A stretch of 64,000 nt of DNA from Betaproteobacteria bacterium (GCA_016720855.1 JADKJU010000003.1:186001-250000), one strand, 5' to 3'. Positions 7,779 through 15,599 are shown, counted from the first letter of the stretch. Notes: generated by a model from the sequence alone, not told the origin. Program-made: numbers and translations.

Positions 7779-8249
7779 TTGGACGCCATTCTAACCGCAC
7801 CCGGGTCCCGCTCCACCGCGTGGCGCGTCCTTCTCGCCGCGCTCCTGGCCTGCGCCGCGTTCGCTCGCGCAGAGGCTCCGCTGCCGGTCACCCACATCAA
7901 GGTGGCCGGCCACGCGCTTCGCGTCGAAGTCGTGTCCACGCCTGGGCAGATGGCGAAGGGGCTCATGTTCCGCGAAAAGCTCGGCCGGAACGACGGCATG
8001 CTTTTCACCTATGCCGATCCGGGCTACCACGCGATGTGGATGAAGAATACGCTCATCGCGCTTTCAGTCGCCTTCGTCGATGACGAAGGGCGCATTCTCA
8101 ACATCGAGGACATGGAGCCGCAAACGCTCGACTCCCATGCCGCGGCCGGGCCTGCGCGCTACTCGATCGAGACGAACAAGGGCTGGTTTGCGGAACACAG
8201 GATCAAGGCGGGCGACAAGGTCACGGGGCTGCCGAAGCCGTCGAAGTGA
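7779..8249 (+). CDS. Exported DUF192 family protein
   Basis: 156 aa. The N-terminal hydrophobic stretch ending AFARA before EAPLP is a plausible Sec signal peptide. The mature part shows the DUF192 core: MAKGLMFRE, GMLFTY, MWMKNTLIALSVAFVD and AARYSIE-like text near the end. The family forms a small beta-barrel of unknown biochemical role. TTG at 7779 is chosen because GGGAG lies seven bases upstream; the GTG at 7737 lacks such a site and would bury the signal peptide. It is divergent from the lipoprotein gene. Confidence 0.82.
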   Translation: MDAILTAPGSRSTAWRVLLAALLACAAFARAEAPLPVTHIKVAGHALRVEVVSTPGQMAKGLMFREKLGRNDGMLFTYADPGYHAMWMKNTLIALSVAFVDDEGRILNIEDMEPQTLDSHAAAGPARYSIETNKGWFAEHRIKAGDKVTGLPKPSK

Positions 8250-8338
8250 CTTGGGAGATTGATTCGCCGCCGCCGTTCACCCAGCCGACGTCGCACGCCA
8301 GCACCTGCCTCGACCCCATTGCCCACGAAAGGAAACGC

Positions 8339-8806
8339 ATGAAACACATCGCTCTCGCCACCGCCATCCTGGCCGCCACCTCCGCCGGCATTTCCACCGC
8401 CCAGCAGGGCCCGAAGCCGGAAGACGAGATCCGCTACCGCCAGTCCGTGATGAACGTGATCGGACGTGCGATAGGCCCGATGGGTGCAATGGCGCAAGGC
8501 AAGGCTCCGTTCAATGCAGCCACCGTCCAGAAAAACGCAGCCCTCATCGATTCGCTCATGGGATTGCCCTGGAGCTCCTTCGGCCCAGGCACGAACAAGG
8601 GCGCGCCCACCAAGGCCGAGGCGAAGATTTGGGCCGACGCCGCCAAGTTCAAGCAGGGCGCCGAGGCGGCGCAGAAGGCCGTCACGAACCTGGCCGCCGC
8701 TTCGAAGGGCGGGAATGAGGCGCAATTCAAGACCGCGTTCGGCGAGGTCGGCAAGGCCTGCAAGGCCTGCCACGATGACTTCCGGACGAAGGAATTCCAC
8801 AACTGA
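8339..8806 (+). CDS. Cytochrome c' family protein
   Basis: 155-aa periplasmic four-helix cytochrome. The signal peptide runs from MKHIALATAILAATSAG to about residue 22. The haem c attachment motif CKACH lies near the C-terminus (KACKACHDDFR), the defining position for class II cytochromes c', with RYRQSVMNVIG in helix A. Such proteins bind NO or act in electron transfer; the sequence does not say which. The ATG at 8339 is preceded by AAAGGA. It is convergent with a cytochrome b561 gene, and the two stop codons abut as TGATCA. Pairing of c' with a b-type membrane cytochrome is common. Confidence 0.92.
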   Translation: MKHIALATAILAATSAGISTAQQGPKPEDEIRYRQSVMNVIGRAIGPMGAMAQGKAPFNAATVQKNAALIDSLMGLPWSSFGPGTNKGAPTKAEAKIWADAAKFKQGAEAAQKAVTNLAAASKGGNEAQFKTAFGEVGKACKACHDDFRTKEFHN

Positions 8807-9502
8807 TCAGGCAACGGCAACCAGAGCCCACACGGCCGCCGCGCTCGCAATCGCAAGCGCGACGGCCACCAGCGCCCCTCCCCCGCGGGAAATTTCCGCT
8901 TCTCTCCCCGGCTCCAGGCGCTTGCGGCCCGTGAGCATCGCCCCCACCAGGCCCTGCCGCTTTGCCACCGTGTAGTACACGACGGCCGCGAGGTGCATCG
9001 CGACCAGCACGGCAATCACGATGAAGTTCGCCTCGTGGATCGCGTTCAGGCGGTCTGAAACCGCCCGGCTCACGTGCCGCGCCAGGGGACCTTCGAAACC
9101 GTAGTCCTCCTGCACGAGGAAGAGTCCCGTCGCCGCCTGCACGGCGAGCGCCGCGAGCATCGCCACCACCGACCACCCCCCCAGCGGGTTGTGCCCCGCG
9201 GATTCGCTCGCCGTTCTCCCGGCAACCAGGCCCTTCGCGTAGCCGATCACCGCACGCGGCCCGCGCAGGAAGCTCGCAAATCGCGCGTGCGTGCCCCCAG
9301 CGAACCCCCAGGCGAGTCGAAACAACAGCAGCGCAAGAATGGCGAGCCCGGAACGCTTGTGCCACTCCAGCGTATCGGGACCGAGCACGGAATCGAACTT
9401 GCCCGTCACGACACTCGCGACCACGAGCAGCAGCAGAGTCCAGTGGAAGAGCCGCGTGGGGACATCCCATACTCGGACGGATACGCCGGCGCGATCGCTC
9501 AT
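8807..9502 (-). CDS. Cytochrome b561 / Ni-Fe hydrogenase-type cytochrome b
   Basis: 231-aa inner-membrane di-haem cytochrome with four main helices. It starts with RVWDVPTRLFHW, the typical first-helix His motif, and continues with LEWHKRSGLA, then a third and a fourth helix containing NAIHEANF and VAMHLAAVVYY. These His pairs are expected haem b ligands. It probably moves quinol electrons to periplasmic cytochromes, and cytochrome c' next door is a natural partner (inference). The ATG at 9502 has GGAAG upstream; an in-frame extension to 9565 is not supported. Confidence 0.9.
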   Translation of the reverse strand: MSDRAGVSVRVWDVPTRLFHWTLLLLVVASVVTGKFDSVLGPDTLEWHKRSGLAILALLLFRLAWGFAGGTHARFASFLRGPRAVIGYAKGLVAGRTASESAGHNPLGGWSVVAMLAALAVQAATGLFLVQEDYGFEGPLARHVSRAVSDRLNAIHEANFIVIAVLVAMHLAAVVYYTVAKRQGLVGAMLTGRKRLEPGREAEISRGGGALVAVALAIASAAAVWALVAVA

Positions 9503-9586
9503 GGTTCTTCCAGGATCGAAAGGGATGCCATCAGCGAGGCCGGCGTCGCGATTGCGCGCCTGCACCGCGGCGTCCCGGTGACTCGC

Positions 9587-10090
9587 TCAGCCGCCGAATA
9601 CGGCCGTGCGGAACAGTCCGCCGGAAGCGGACATGAAGAACAGCATCGGCATCGACAGCACGACGTTCAGGCGCGAGGCGAGGAACGCGACGCGCCTCGC
9701 GCGCGCCTTCTCGTCGTCGGAAGCCGGGGCGATGCCGAGGATCTTCTTCTGATTGGGCCAGATGATCGCCCATACGTTGACGAACATGATGGTGCCGAGC
9801 CACGCGCCGACGCCGATCGGGATGTAGGCGCGCTCGGTGAAGAGGAACGCCTCGTCCACCTTGTTGCCCAGCACGTACATTCCCGCGAGCCAGGTGACGA
9901 CAGCGGTCCAGCGGAAGAACAGCAGCGCCCGCGGCGCGACGTGCTTCGAGATGCCCGCTGCGGTGCCATCGGCCTGCGCATCCTTCATCGCCGCCGCCTG
10001 CACGAAATTGAAGTAGTACAGCAGCCCCACCCACATCACGCCTGCCATGATGTGAAGCCACCGGCCCAGCCCGTAATGGACAAAATCCAC
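9587..10090 (-). CDS. PuuD-like membrane protein (urate_ox_N domain only)
   Basis: 167 aa with four to five hydrophobic helices. The text RWLHIMAGVMWVGLLYY and IMFVNVWAIIWPNQKKILG matches the membrane domain found at the N-terminus of urate hydroxylase PuuD, but the C-terminal cytochrome c domain of PuuD is absent. No purine-degradation gene is nearby, so urate oxidation should not be assumed. The GTG start at 10090 is fixed by GGGAGG seven bases upstream, which lies inside the end of the tiny upstream gene. It is near cytochrome c' and b561 genes, which suggests a redox role (inference). Confidence 0.8.
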   Translation of the reverse strand: MDFVHYGLGRWLHIMAGVMWVGLLYYFNFVQAAAMKDAQADGTAAGISKHVAPRALLFFRWTAVVTWLAGMYVLGNKVDEAFLFTERAYIPIGVGAWLGTIMFVNVWAIIWPNQKKILGIAPASDDEKARARRVAFLASRLNVVLSMPMLFFMSASGGLFRTAVFGG

Positions 10091-10092
10091 GA

Positions 10093-10191
10093 TCAGCCTC
10101 CCATCAGGGTGCGCACGAGGTAGTAGAGAACGCCAGTCAGGGCCAGTCCGCACAGGACGGTGCCCCACAGGGAATCGAGAGGGTTCTTCAT
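10093..10191 (-). CDS. 32-aa single-helix membrane peptide upstream of the PuuD-like gene
   Basis: Sequence MKNPLDSLWGTVLCGLALTG then about a dozen more residues ending in Gly-Gly. One hydrophobic helix is flanked by a short charged N-terminus and an Arg near the C-terminus. GAAGAG lies upstream of the ATG. Its stop codon is 2 bp from the GTG of the next gene, and its own last codons contain that gene's ribosome-binding site, so translational coupling is likely. The arrangement resembles small accessory subunits of membrane redox complexes such as CydX or CcoQ, but no homology is claimed. Confidence 0.65.
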   Translation of the reverse strand: MKNPLDSLWGTVLCGLALTGVLYYLVRTLMGG

Positions 10192-10306
10192 CGGGGCTCT
10201 TCGCTTCCGCCAGTACGTGGGAAGGGATGCATTCTAGCACATCGAGGCCTGCCCCGATTCCCCGGCAGCGGGAAAAACCCATAAATAATAACAGGTTAGA
10301 TGATTG

Positions 10307-10483
10307 TCAGGCCGCCAGTCCCCCGGGCGGGAGGGCAAGGACCGCATCGGCCTGCGTAAGATCGGTGAGGGCCCTGGCGGCATGCACACAGGCGGCAGCC
10401 AGGTTCGCCGGCGGCAGGGAATCAGGCGGTCCATGCAACGCGTCCGGCACGTCGAAGCGACGCAGGAACAGCGCAAGCAGCAC
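10307..10483 (-). CDS. Doubtful 58-aa ORF
   Basis: GTG-started frame whose product reads protein-like at the end: LPPANLAAACVHAARALTDL and a terminal LPPGGLAA. The third-position GC, about three quarters by my count, is lower than in neighbouring genes. There is no convincing ribosome-binding site and no recognised family. It may be the remnant of a larger gene; an in-frame stop lies eight codons upstream of the GTG. Confidence 0.25.
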   Translation of the reverse strand: MLLALFLRRFDVPDALHGPPDSLPPANLAAACVHAARALTDLTQADAVLALPPGGLAA

Positions 10484-10583
10484 CGAAGAAGCGGCTTCAC
10501 CGCGTCAGCCGAATTCGCGGGCCACCAGTCCGCGCCTCGCGTGCGCAATGGTGCAACGCGTCAGCCCCGATCGGGGGCGGCCG

Positions 10584-10589
10584 TACAAT
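10584..10589 (+). promoter_or_regulatory. -10 element (TACAAT) of the SrkA-like gene
   Basis: TACAAT ends six bases before the GTG at 10596, the same geometry as at coaBC, consistent with a leaderless mRNA. No -35 is evident. Confidence 0.45.
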
Positions 10590-10595
10590 GCCCAG

Positions 10596-11615
10596 GTGAA
10601 CGACTTCCCCTCCGCCGCGCCTTACGCCGGCCTTACGCCGGACGTCGTGCTCAATGCCGTCGAGAGCGCTGGCTTCCTGGCAGATGGCCGCCAGTTCGCC
10701 CTCAACAGCTACGAGAACCGCGTGTACCAGGTGGGCCTCGAGGAGGATCAGGGGGGGCCCCTGGGTGAGGCGCGGTTTCTCGTCGCCAAGTTCTACCGAC
10801 CGGGGCGATGGACCGACGGGCAGATCGTCGAGGAGCACCGCTTCGCCCGCGAACTGGCCGACCGCGAGATCCCCGTGGTCGCCGCCCTCGAGATCGGCGG
10901 CACGACCCTGCACCACCACGGCGGGTTTCGCTTTTCGCTGTATCCGCGCCGCGGCGGCCGCGCCCCGGAACTCGAGGATCCCTACACGCTCGAATGGCTG
11001 GGGCGATTCATCGGACGTATCCACGGCGTGGGCGCGACGAAGCCCTTCGAGCATCGCCCGACGCTCGACGTGCAGGAGTTCGGCGTGGCTTCCCGCGACT
11101 GGCTGCTCGCGCACGACTTTGTGCCGCCGGACCTGCGCGAAGCATGGGCGGGCGCGGCAGCGCTCGCGATAGAAGGGGCGCAGTGCGCTTTCGACCGCGT
11201 CACGAGCGCGGCACGCCTGCGCCTGCACGGCGACTGCCATGCGGGCAACGTGCTGTGGACGCCAGGCGGCCCGCACTTCGTCGATTTCGACGATGCGCGC
11301 ATGGGACCCGCGGTGCAGGACCTGTGGATGCTGCTCTCCGGCGATCGCGCCTCGATGTCGATCCAGCTGAGCCACGTTCTGCGCGGCTACGAGGACTTCG
11401 CGGATTTCGACGACCGCGAGCTCGGCCTCGTGGAAGCGCTGCGCACGCTGCGGCTGCTGCACTACTCCGCGTGGCTCGCACGCCGCTGGGACGATCCCGC
11501 CTTTCCCATGGCCTTCCCCTGGTTCAACACACAGCGCTACTGGCAGGACCGGGTCCTCGAGCTCAAGGAGCAGGTCGCCGCGATGCAGGAGCCGGCGCTG
11601 GTGCCCGCGAGGTAA
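10596..11615 (+). CDS. srkA: SrkA/RdoA (YihE)-type stress response kinase
   Basis: 339 aa, APH-like kinase fold. E. coli SrkA is a Ser/Thr kinase that protects against stress-induced death. Seen here: NSYENRVYQVG near the N-terminus, VAKFYRPGRWTDGQIVEEH (ATP-binding Lys region), the catalytic loop LRLHGDCHAGNVLW and the metal-binding VDFDDARMGP. The tail LARRWDDPAFP is also typical. The start GTG 10596 lies six bases after a TACAAT -10. It is convergent with a LysR gene across an AT-rich hairpin element. Confidence 0.9.
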   Translation: MNDFPSAAPYAGLTPDVVLNAVESAGFLADGRQFALNSYENRVYQVGLEEDQGGPLGEARFLVAKFYRPGRWTDGQIVEEHRFARELADREIPVVAALEIGGTTLHHHGGFRFSLYPRRGGRAPELEDPYTLEWLGRFIGRIHGVGATKPFEHRPTLDVQEFGVASRDWLLAHDFVPPDLREAWAGAAALAIEGAQCAFDRVTSAARLRLHGDCHAGNVLWTPGGPHFVDFDDARMGPAVQDLWMLLSGDRASMSIQLSHVLRGYEDFADFDDRELGLVEALRTLRLLHYSAWLARRWDDPAFPMAFPWFNTQRYWQDRVLELKEQVAAMQEPALVPAR

Positions 11616-11645
11616 GCGACGAGTTGCGAACGCCAGGGGCGGCCA

Positions 11646-11828
11646 GAAGGATTTGGCGAATAAATAAATTGGCTGGGTTTGTTTTTTGGTTTTGGCCAGA
11701 TGAAGGTGCCATTGACGTCGCTTCCATGGCCTATGTCGATGAAGTTTCGGACTGCGATGTCGGAAGCAAATTGACCTGGCCAAAACCAAAAAAAAATCCA
11801 GCCAATTTATTTATTCGCCAAATCCTTC
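11646..11828. repeat. AT-rich 183-bp hairpin element with about 53-bp terminal inverted repeats
   Basis: Arms 11646-11699 and 11776-11828 are inverted copies (GAAGGATTTGGCGAATAAAT at the outer edge, GGTTTTGGCCAG at the inner edge) differing by two substitutions and one indel in the T-run. The loop is 76 nt. The arms are strikingly AT-rich for this genome. No transposase is encoded; the loop has a 24-codon ATG frame without support. It sits between convergent srkA and lysR genes. It could be a MITE-like insertion or a structured RNA/terminator. Confidence 0.8.
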
Positions 11829-11866
11829 ATGTTTTCCCCTTCGCTTCGCTCGCTCTCGCTATGCCG

Positions 11867-12823
11867 TCACCGCGCGCGCCTGCGCGACTGGCCCTCGGCC
11901 TGCGCGCCGAGCCAGCGCCGGAAGGTGTTCGCCGCCGGATGGGCGATGAGCGCCTCGGGAGTGACAAGGTAGTAGGCGAACCGGGTCGGCACGGCACGTT
12001 CGATGGGGACGACGAGGCGCCCCTCCTCGATGTCGGAATCGACGAGCGGGCGCAGCGCGAGCGCCACGCCCACCCCGTCGATGGCCGCTTCGTGCACCAG
12101 GGAGGCATTCGAGAAGCGCGGGCCGCGCGAGGCATCGACGCCCTTGGCACCGGTGATCGCGAGCCATTCCTCCCAGCCGGGCCGCTCCTCGTCGCCCGGA
12201 GAGGAATCGTCGTGGATCAGCGTGTGAAGCCTGAGGTCTGCCGGCTTGCGCAGCGGCGGTCCGCGCCCGAGCAGCTTCGGGCTGCATACCGGCACGTAGT
12301 ACGGGCGGAAGAGCAGATCCACAACCGCGCCGGGATACTCGCCCATGCCGTAGCGCACAGCGACCTGCGCCTCGGCGTCCTCGCGGCCGGGGTCGGTGCG
12401 CGAATCGCGCTCCGGATTGTCGATGGCCCGCAGTGTGCCGATGATGCGCAGGTCGAATTGGGGATAGGAGGAGGTGAAGGAGCGAAGCCGCGGCATCAGC
12501 CAGCGGGCGACGAAGTTGGGCGGGGCGGCGACCGCAATCCGCCCCCGCTCCTCGGCGCGGCGCGCGTGCGCGAGGCCGGCGGCGAAACAGTCGAATCCCT
12601 CCCTCACCCTGGGCAGCATGGCCTGGGCGGCCGGCGTGAGTTCGATGGCTCGCGTCAGCCGCCGGAACAGCTCCACCCCCAGGTAGTCCTCGAGGGTCTT
12701 CACCTGCTGGGAAATGGCCGCCGGCGTGACGAAAAGCTCCTCGGCCGCGCGCTTGAAGCTGAGGTGCCGGGCGGCTGCCTCGAAGGCGCGCAGGGCGTTC
12801 AGGGGAGGAAGTCGATCGCTCAT
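11867..12823 (-). CDS. LysR-type regulator, GcvA-like
   Basis: 318 aa. The N-terminal winged helix-turn-helix reads LPPLNALRAFEAAARHLSFK, then AAEELFVTPAAISQQVKTLE, the GcvA/AmpR-like subgroup signature. An effector-binding domain follows from about residue 90, with VAAPPNFVARWLMPRL and GVGVALALRPLV. The ATG at 12821-12823 is preferred to an upstream Met because homology starts at MSDRLPPLNAL. It is divergent from a 61-aa protein gene across 142 bp holding a good promoter, so that gene is the likely target. The effector is unknown. Confidence 0.9.
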   Translation of the reverse strand: MSDRLPPLNALRAFEAAARHLSFKRAAEELFVTPAAISQQVKTLEDYLGVELFRRLTRAIELTPAAQAMLPRVREGFDCFAAGLAHARRAEERGRIAVAAPPNFVARWLMPRLRSFTSSYPQFDLRIIGTLRAIDNPERDSRTDPGREDAEAQVAVRYGMGEYPGAVVDLLFRPYYVPVCSPKLLGRGPPLRKPADLRLHTLIHDDSSPGDEERPGWEEWLAITGAKGVDASRGPRFSNASLVHEAAIDGVGVALALRPLVDSDIEEGRLVVPIERAVPTRFAYYLVTPEALIAHPAANTFRRWLGAQAEGQSRRRAR

Positions 12824-12829
12824 AAGGCC

Positions 12830-12847
12830 ATAGATTAGCTTCTCTAT
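12830..12847. promoter_or_regulatory. Candidate LysR operator
   Basis: Imperfect inverted repeat ATAGA-N8-TCTAT immediately upstream of the lysR start, between it and the divergent promoter at 12871. LysR regulators often bind such dyads; assignment is by position only. Confidence 0.35.
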
Positions 12848-12870
12848 CGCAAAGCGCAAGAACATATCGT

Positions 12871-12899
12871 TTGTTGCATTGCATCGACACCCCTATATT
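12871..12899 (+). promoter_or_regulatory. Promoter of the 61-aa gene
   Basis: TTGTTG (12871-12876), a 17-bp spacer and TATATT (12894-12899), 67 bp upstream of the ATG at 12966. Confidence 0.7.
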
Positions 12900-12965
12900 C
12901 ACTCCCGTAAGCCGCCGGAACTGCCCATCAGGCACCAGCGGCCCGGAACCCAAATGGAGTCAGCA

Positions 12966-13151
12966 ATGCAAAACTACGAAGCCATCCAGAAGTACATCCA
13001 ACAAGCCCGGATCGAACGCAGCGTATACCTGGCCGAGCTCGTGTCCGACATGATCGTCACGACCTGGAACGGCATCAAGCAAGGTGCCGCGGCCCTGCTC
13101 AGCATCGCCCGCGCCAAGACCCGCAACAACGTTTTCACGTTCGACTCCTGA
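12966..13151 (+). CDS. Small conserved-looking protein divergent from lysR
   Basis: 61 aa: MQNYEAIQKYIQQARIERSV, then YLAELVSDMIVTTWNGIKQG and a Lys/Arg-containing tail ending TFDS. It is probably an amphipathic helix pair with a mildly basic C-terminus. The architecture (aromatic-acidic start, ARxERSxYLAEL, then a basic tail) resembles short proteobacterial proteins of unknown function, some related to DUF1127-like peptides; I cannot assign a family. The ATG at 12966 is preferred because GGAG lies six bases upstream. A good promoter precedes it, next to the divergent LysR gene. Confidence 0.72.
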   Translation: MQNYEAIQKYIQQARIERSVYLAELVSDMIVTTWNGIKQGAAALLSIARAKTRNNVFTFDS

Positions 13152-13215
13152 TTCGCCGCCCGGCCGGCCTCCCGCCGTCGCGGGGTACCATGCGGGTTTG
13201 GACACCCGAGCACGC

Positions 13216-13881
13216 ATGGCCCCTCCCGTTCTCCCCGCGCTGTCGCTCCTCGAAACCCGCGTCGTCGGCGTCCTCGTCGAGAAGCAGCACACCGTCCCGG
13301 ATACCTACCCGCTCACGCTGAACGCGCTTGTCGCGGGCTGCAACCAGAAGACGAGCCGCCACCCCATTCTCGAGGCAACGGAGTCCGAGGTACAGGCGGT
13401 GCTCGACCACCTCAAGTCGCTCTCGCTCGTCGTCGAATCGAGCGGCGGGCGCGTGATGCGCCATGCGCACAACGCCGGCCGCGTCCTTGGCCTGCCTGCG
13501 CAGTCCGTTGCGCTGCTCGCAACCCTCATGCTTCGCGGGCCGCAGACCTCGGGCGAGCTTCGCATCAACAGCGAGCGGCTCCACAAGTTCACCGACATCT
13601 CCTCGGTCGATGCGTTCCTCGATGAACTCGCCTCGCGGGCCGAAGGCCCGCTCGTGCGCGAACTCGCTCGCCAGCCGGGAACGCGCGAGACGCGGTGGAT
13701 GCACCTGCTTTCAGGCGAGCCCGATGACGACACGGCGCAAGCCGCACCATCACCATCGGGCGCGGAGTCGGTGACGGTGAGCGAGATCGCGGCCCTGAAG
13801 GCGAACGTGGACCGGCTCGAAGGCGAGGTGGCCGAGCTTCGGGAAACGCTCGCCCGCGTGTGCCGGGAACTCGGATTGTGA
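13216..13881 (+). CDS. yceH: YceH family protein (DUF480)
   Basis: 221 aa. Two winged-helix-like repeats are typical of DUF480: LETRVVGVLVEKQHTVPDTY then PLTLNALVAGCNQKTSR, and LRGPQTSGELRINSERLHKF. The C-terminal 35 residues form a short coiled coil (LKANVDRLEGEVAELRETLA). Function is unknown in the family. The ATG at 13216 starts the conserved region. corA follows 34 bp downstream. Confidence 0.92.
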   Translation: MAPPVLPALSLLETRVVGVLVEKQHTVPDTYPLTLNALVAGCNQKTSRHPILEATESEVQAVLDHLKSLSLVVESSGGRVMRHAHNAGRVLGLPAQSVALLATLMLRGPQTSGELRINSERLHKFTDISSVDAFLDELASRAEGPLVRELARQPGTRETRWMHLLSGEPDDDTAQAAPSPSGAESVTVSEIAALKANVDRLEGEVAELRETLARVCRELGL

Positions 13882-13915
13882 ACGGCGCCGCCGCCTGGCG
13901 GTAGGGAGAAAACCG

Positions 13916-14881
13916 ATGCTCGTCAACTGCGTCGCCTACGAGGAAGGCCGGAAGCTCGCCGACATACACGTCGATGACATCAGCGAGTACGTGAGCCGGC
14001 CGGAGTGCTTCGTGTGGGTCGCCCTCAAGGATCCCTCGCCCGAGGAACTGCACGAGATGCAGGAGGAATTCAGCCTGCACCCCCTGGCAGTCGAGGACGC
14101 GCGCAAGGGGCACCAGCGTCCCAAGCTCGAGGAGTACGGCGACTCGCTCTTCGCCGTGCTGCACAACCTCGAGATGCGCGACGGCGAACTGCACCTGTCC
14201 GAGATCGATCTCTTCGTGGGCGAGAACTTCCTCCTCTCGGTGCGGCAGGGAACGGAACAGGGATTCTCCGCGGTTCGCGCGCGCACGGAGCGCGAGCCCG
14301 AACTGCTTCGCCACGGCGCGGGTTTCGTCTTCTACGCGCTCATCGACGCGGTGGTCGACCGCTACTTCCCCGTCGTGGACGCGCTGGAAGTGGAACTGGA
14401 GGCGCTCGAGGACCGCATCTTCGCGGGAAGCTCGCCGCGAGCCAACCTCGAGGCGCTCTACGGGCTCAAGCAGAAGCTCATGACTCTGAAGCACGCCGTC
14501 GATCCCCTGACCGAGGCGGTGGGCAAGCTGCACGGCGGGCGCGTGCCGCACGTGTGCCAGGGAACCCAGGATTATTTCCGCGACGTCTACGACCACCTGC
14601 TGCGGCTGGGCCAGGTCATCGACAGCCTGCGCGACATGGTGACCACCGCGATGTCGGTGAACCTCGCGATGATCTCGCTCTCCGAGAACGAGGTCACCAA
14701 GCGGCTAGCCGCCTATGCCGCGCTCGTCGCCGTGCCGACGATGGTCGCGGGGATCTACGGCATGAACTTCGAGCACATGCCGGAACTCAAGTGGGCGTTC
14801 GGCTATCCGGTCGCCATCACGGCCATGGTCGCGATCGACGTGTACCTCTTTTATCGATTCCGCAAGGCGCGCTGGCTCTGA
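13916..14881 (+). CDS. corA: Magnesium/cobalt transporter CorA
   Basis: 321-aa homopentameric divalent cation channel. A long cytoplasmic alpha/beta N-domain and stalk helix are followed by two C-terminal transmembrane helices. The pore signature YGMNFEHMPEL sits between them (about residue 282), and the protein ends in a basic tail (YRFRKARWL). GGGAG precedes the ATG. The downstream hydrolase gene begins 10 bp after the stop and its ribosome-binding site overlaps the corA stop, so the two are probably coupled. Confidence 0.95.
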   Translation: MLVNCVAYEEGRKLADIHVDDISEYVSRPECFVWVALKDPSPEELHEMQEEFSLHPLAVEDARKGHQRPKLEEYGDSLFAVLHNLEMRDGELHLSEIDLFVGENFLLSVRQGTEQGFSAVRARTEREPELLRHGAGFVFYALIDAVVDRYFPVVDALEVELEALEDRIFAGSSPRANLEALYGLKQKLMTLKHAVDPLTEAVGKLHGGRVPHVCQGTQDYFRDVYDHLLRLGQVIDSLRDMVTTAMSVNLAMISLSENEVTKRLAAYAALVAVPTMVAGIYGMNFEHMPELKWAFGYPVAITAMVAIDVYLFYRFRKARWL

Positions 14882-14891
14882 GGAGAATGCA

Positions 14892-15599
14892 TTGAGCAAA
14901 CCCAACCTGTTGCTTGTTCCCGGCCTGCTCTGCGACCGCCGACTCTGGCAGGTGCAGATCGATGGCCTCAAGCATGCCGCCGAATGCACAGTGGCCGACA
15001 TCTCGCAATCCGATTCCATCGCCGGCATGGCCTCGGCGGCCCTCGCGAAGCTGCCGCCGGGCCCGTTCGCGGTGGCCGGCCTTTCGATGGGGGGATACGT
15101 CGCCCTCGAGGTGATGAGGCAGGCGGCGTCCCGGGTGATCGGGCTGGCGCTTCTCGACACCAACGCGCGGCCCGACTCGGAGCAGGCGAGCGATGATCGC
15201 CGGCGCATGATGAAGATGGCCGAGACGGACTTCGACCGCGTCGTGAACGCGTTATTGCCGAAACTCCTGCTGCCCGCGAACATGCGCAACGCCGCCCTCG
15301 TGGCGACGGTGAAGGCGATGGCCGCGGCCACGGGCAAGGCGGCCTATTGCCGGCAGCAGGAAGCCATCATCGGACGCATCGACAGCCGGCCTCACCTGGC
15401 CCGGATCAACTGCCCCACTCTCATCCTTTGCGGCAAGGAGGACACCCTCACGCCCGTGGCGTTGCACCAGGAAATGGCCCATGCGATACCCGGTTCGCGC
15501 CTCGTGGTCGCCGGGCAGTGCGGTCACCTTTCCCCGCTGGAGCAACCCCAGCTGGTGACGATGAACCTCGTGCACTGGCTCTCGGGCCTTAAGGCCTGA
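14892..15599 (+). CDS. Alpha/beta hydrolase
   Basis: 235 aa. The nucleophile elbow GLSMGGY (Ser about residue 64), an acid in CGKEDTLTP (about residue 181) and the C-terminal His in GQCGHLSPLEQP complete the catalytic triad. LLLVPGLLCDRRLWQ near the N-terminus supplies the oxyanion region. The substrate is unknown. The start is TTG 14892, preceded by GAGGAG; the nearby ATG at 14887 is out of frame and closes at once. Its stop abuts the addA stop as TGATCA. Confidence 0.88.
   Translation: MSKPNLLLVPGLLCDRRLWQVQIDGLKHAAECTVADISQSDSIAGMASAALAKLPPGPFAVAGLSMGGYVALEVMRQAASRVIGLALLDTNARPDSEQASDDRRRMMKMAETDFDRVVNALLPKLLLPANMRNAALVATVKAMAAATGKAAYCRQQEAIIGRIDSRPHLARINCPTLILCGKEDTLTPVALHQEMAHAIPGSRLVVAGQCGHLSPLEQPQLVTMNLVHWLSGLKA

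Larger units (their letters stand above)
10192..10595. other. 404-bp intergenic region
   Basis: Lies between the divergent 32-aa gene and the SrkA-like kinase. It holds the -10 of the kinase, an AT-rich patch (about 10279-10300) and a doubtful minus-strand ORF (10307-10483). Otherwise I see no recognised element. Confidence 0.5.

Noticed and set aside
9587..10090. Urate hydroxylase function for the PuuD-like protein
   Set aside because: Lacks the cytochrome c domain and any purine-catabolic neighbours; only the membrane domain is similar.
11700..11774. 24-codon ORF in the loop of the AT-rich hairpin
   Set aside because: Peptide is low-information, lacks a ribosome-binding site and lies in non-coding hairpin context.
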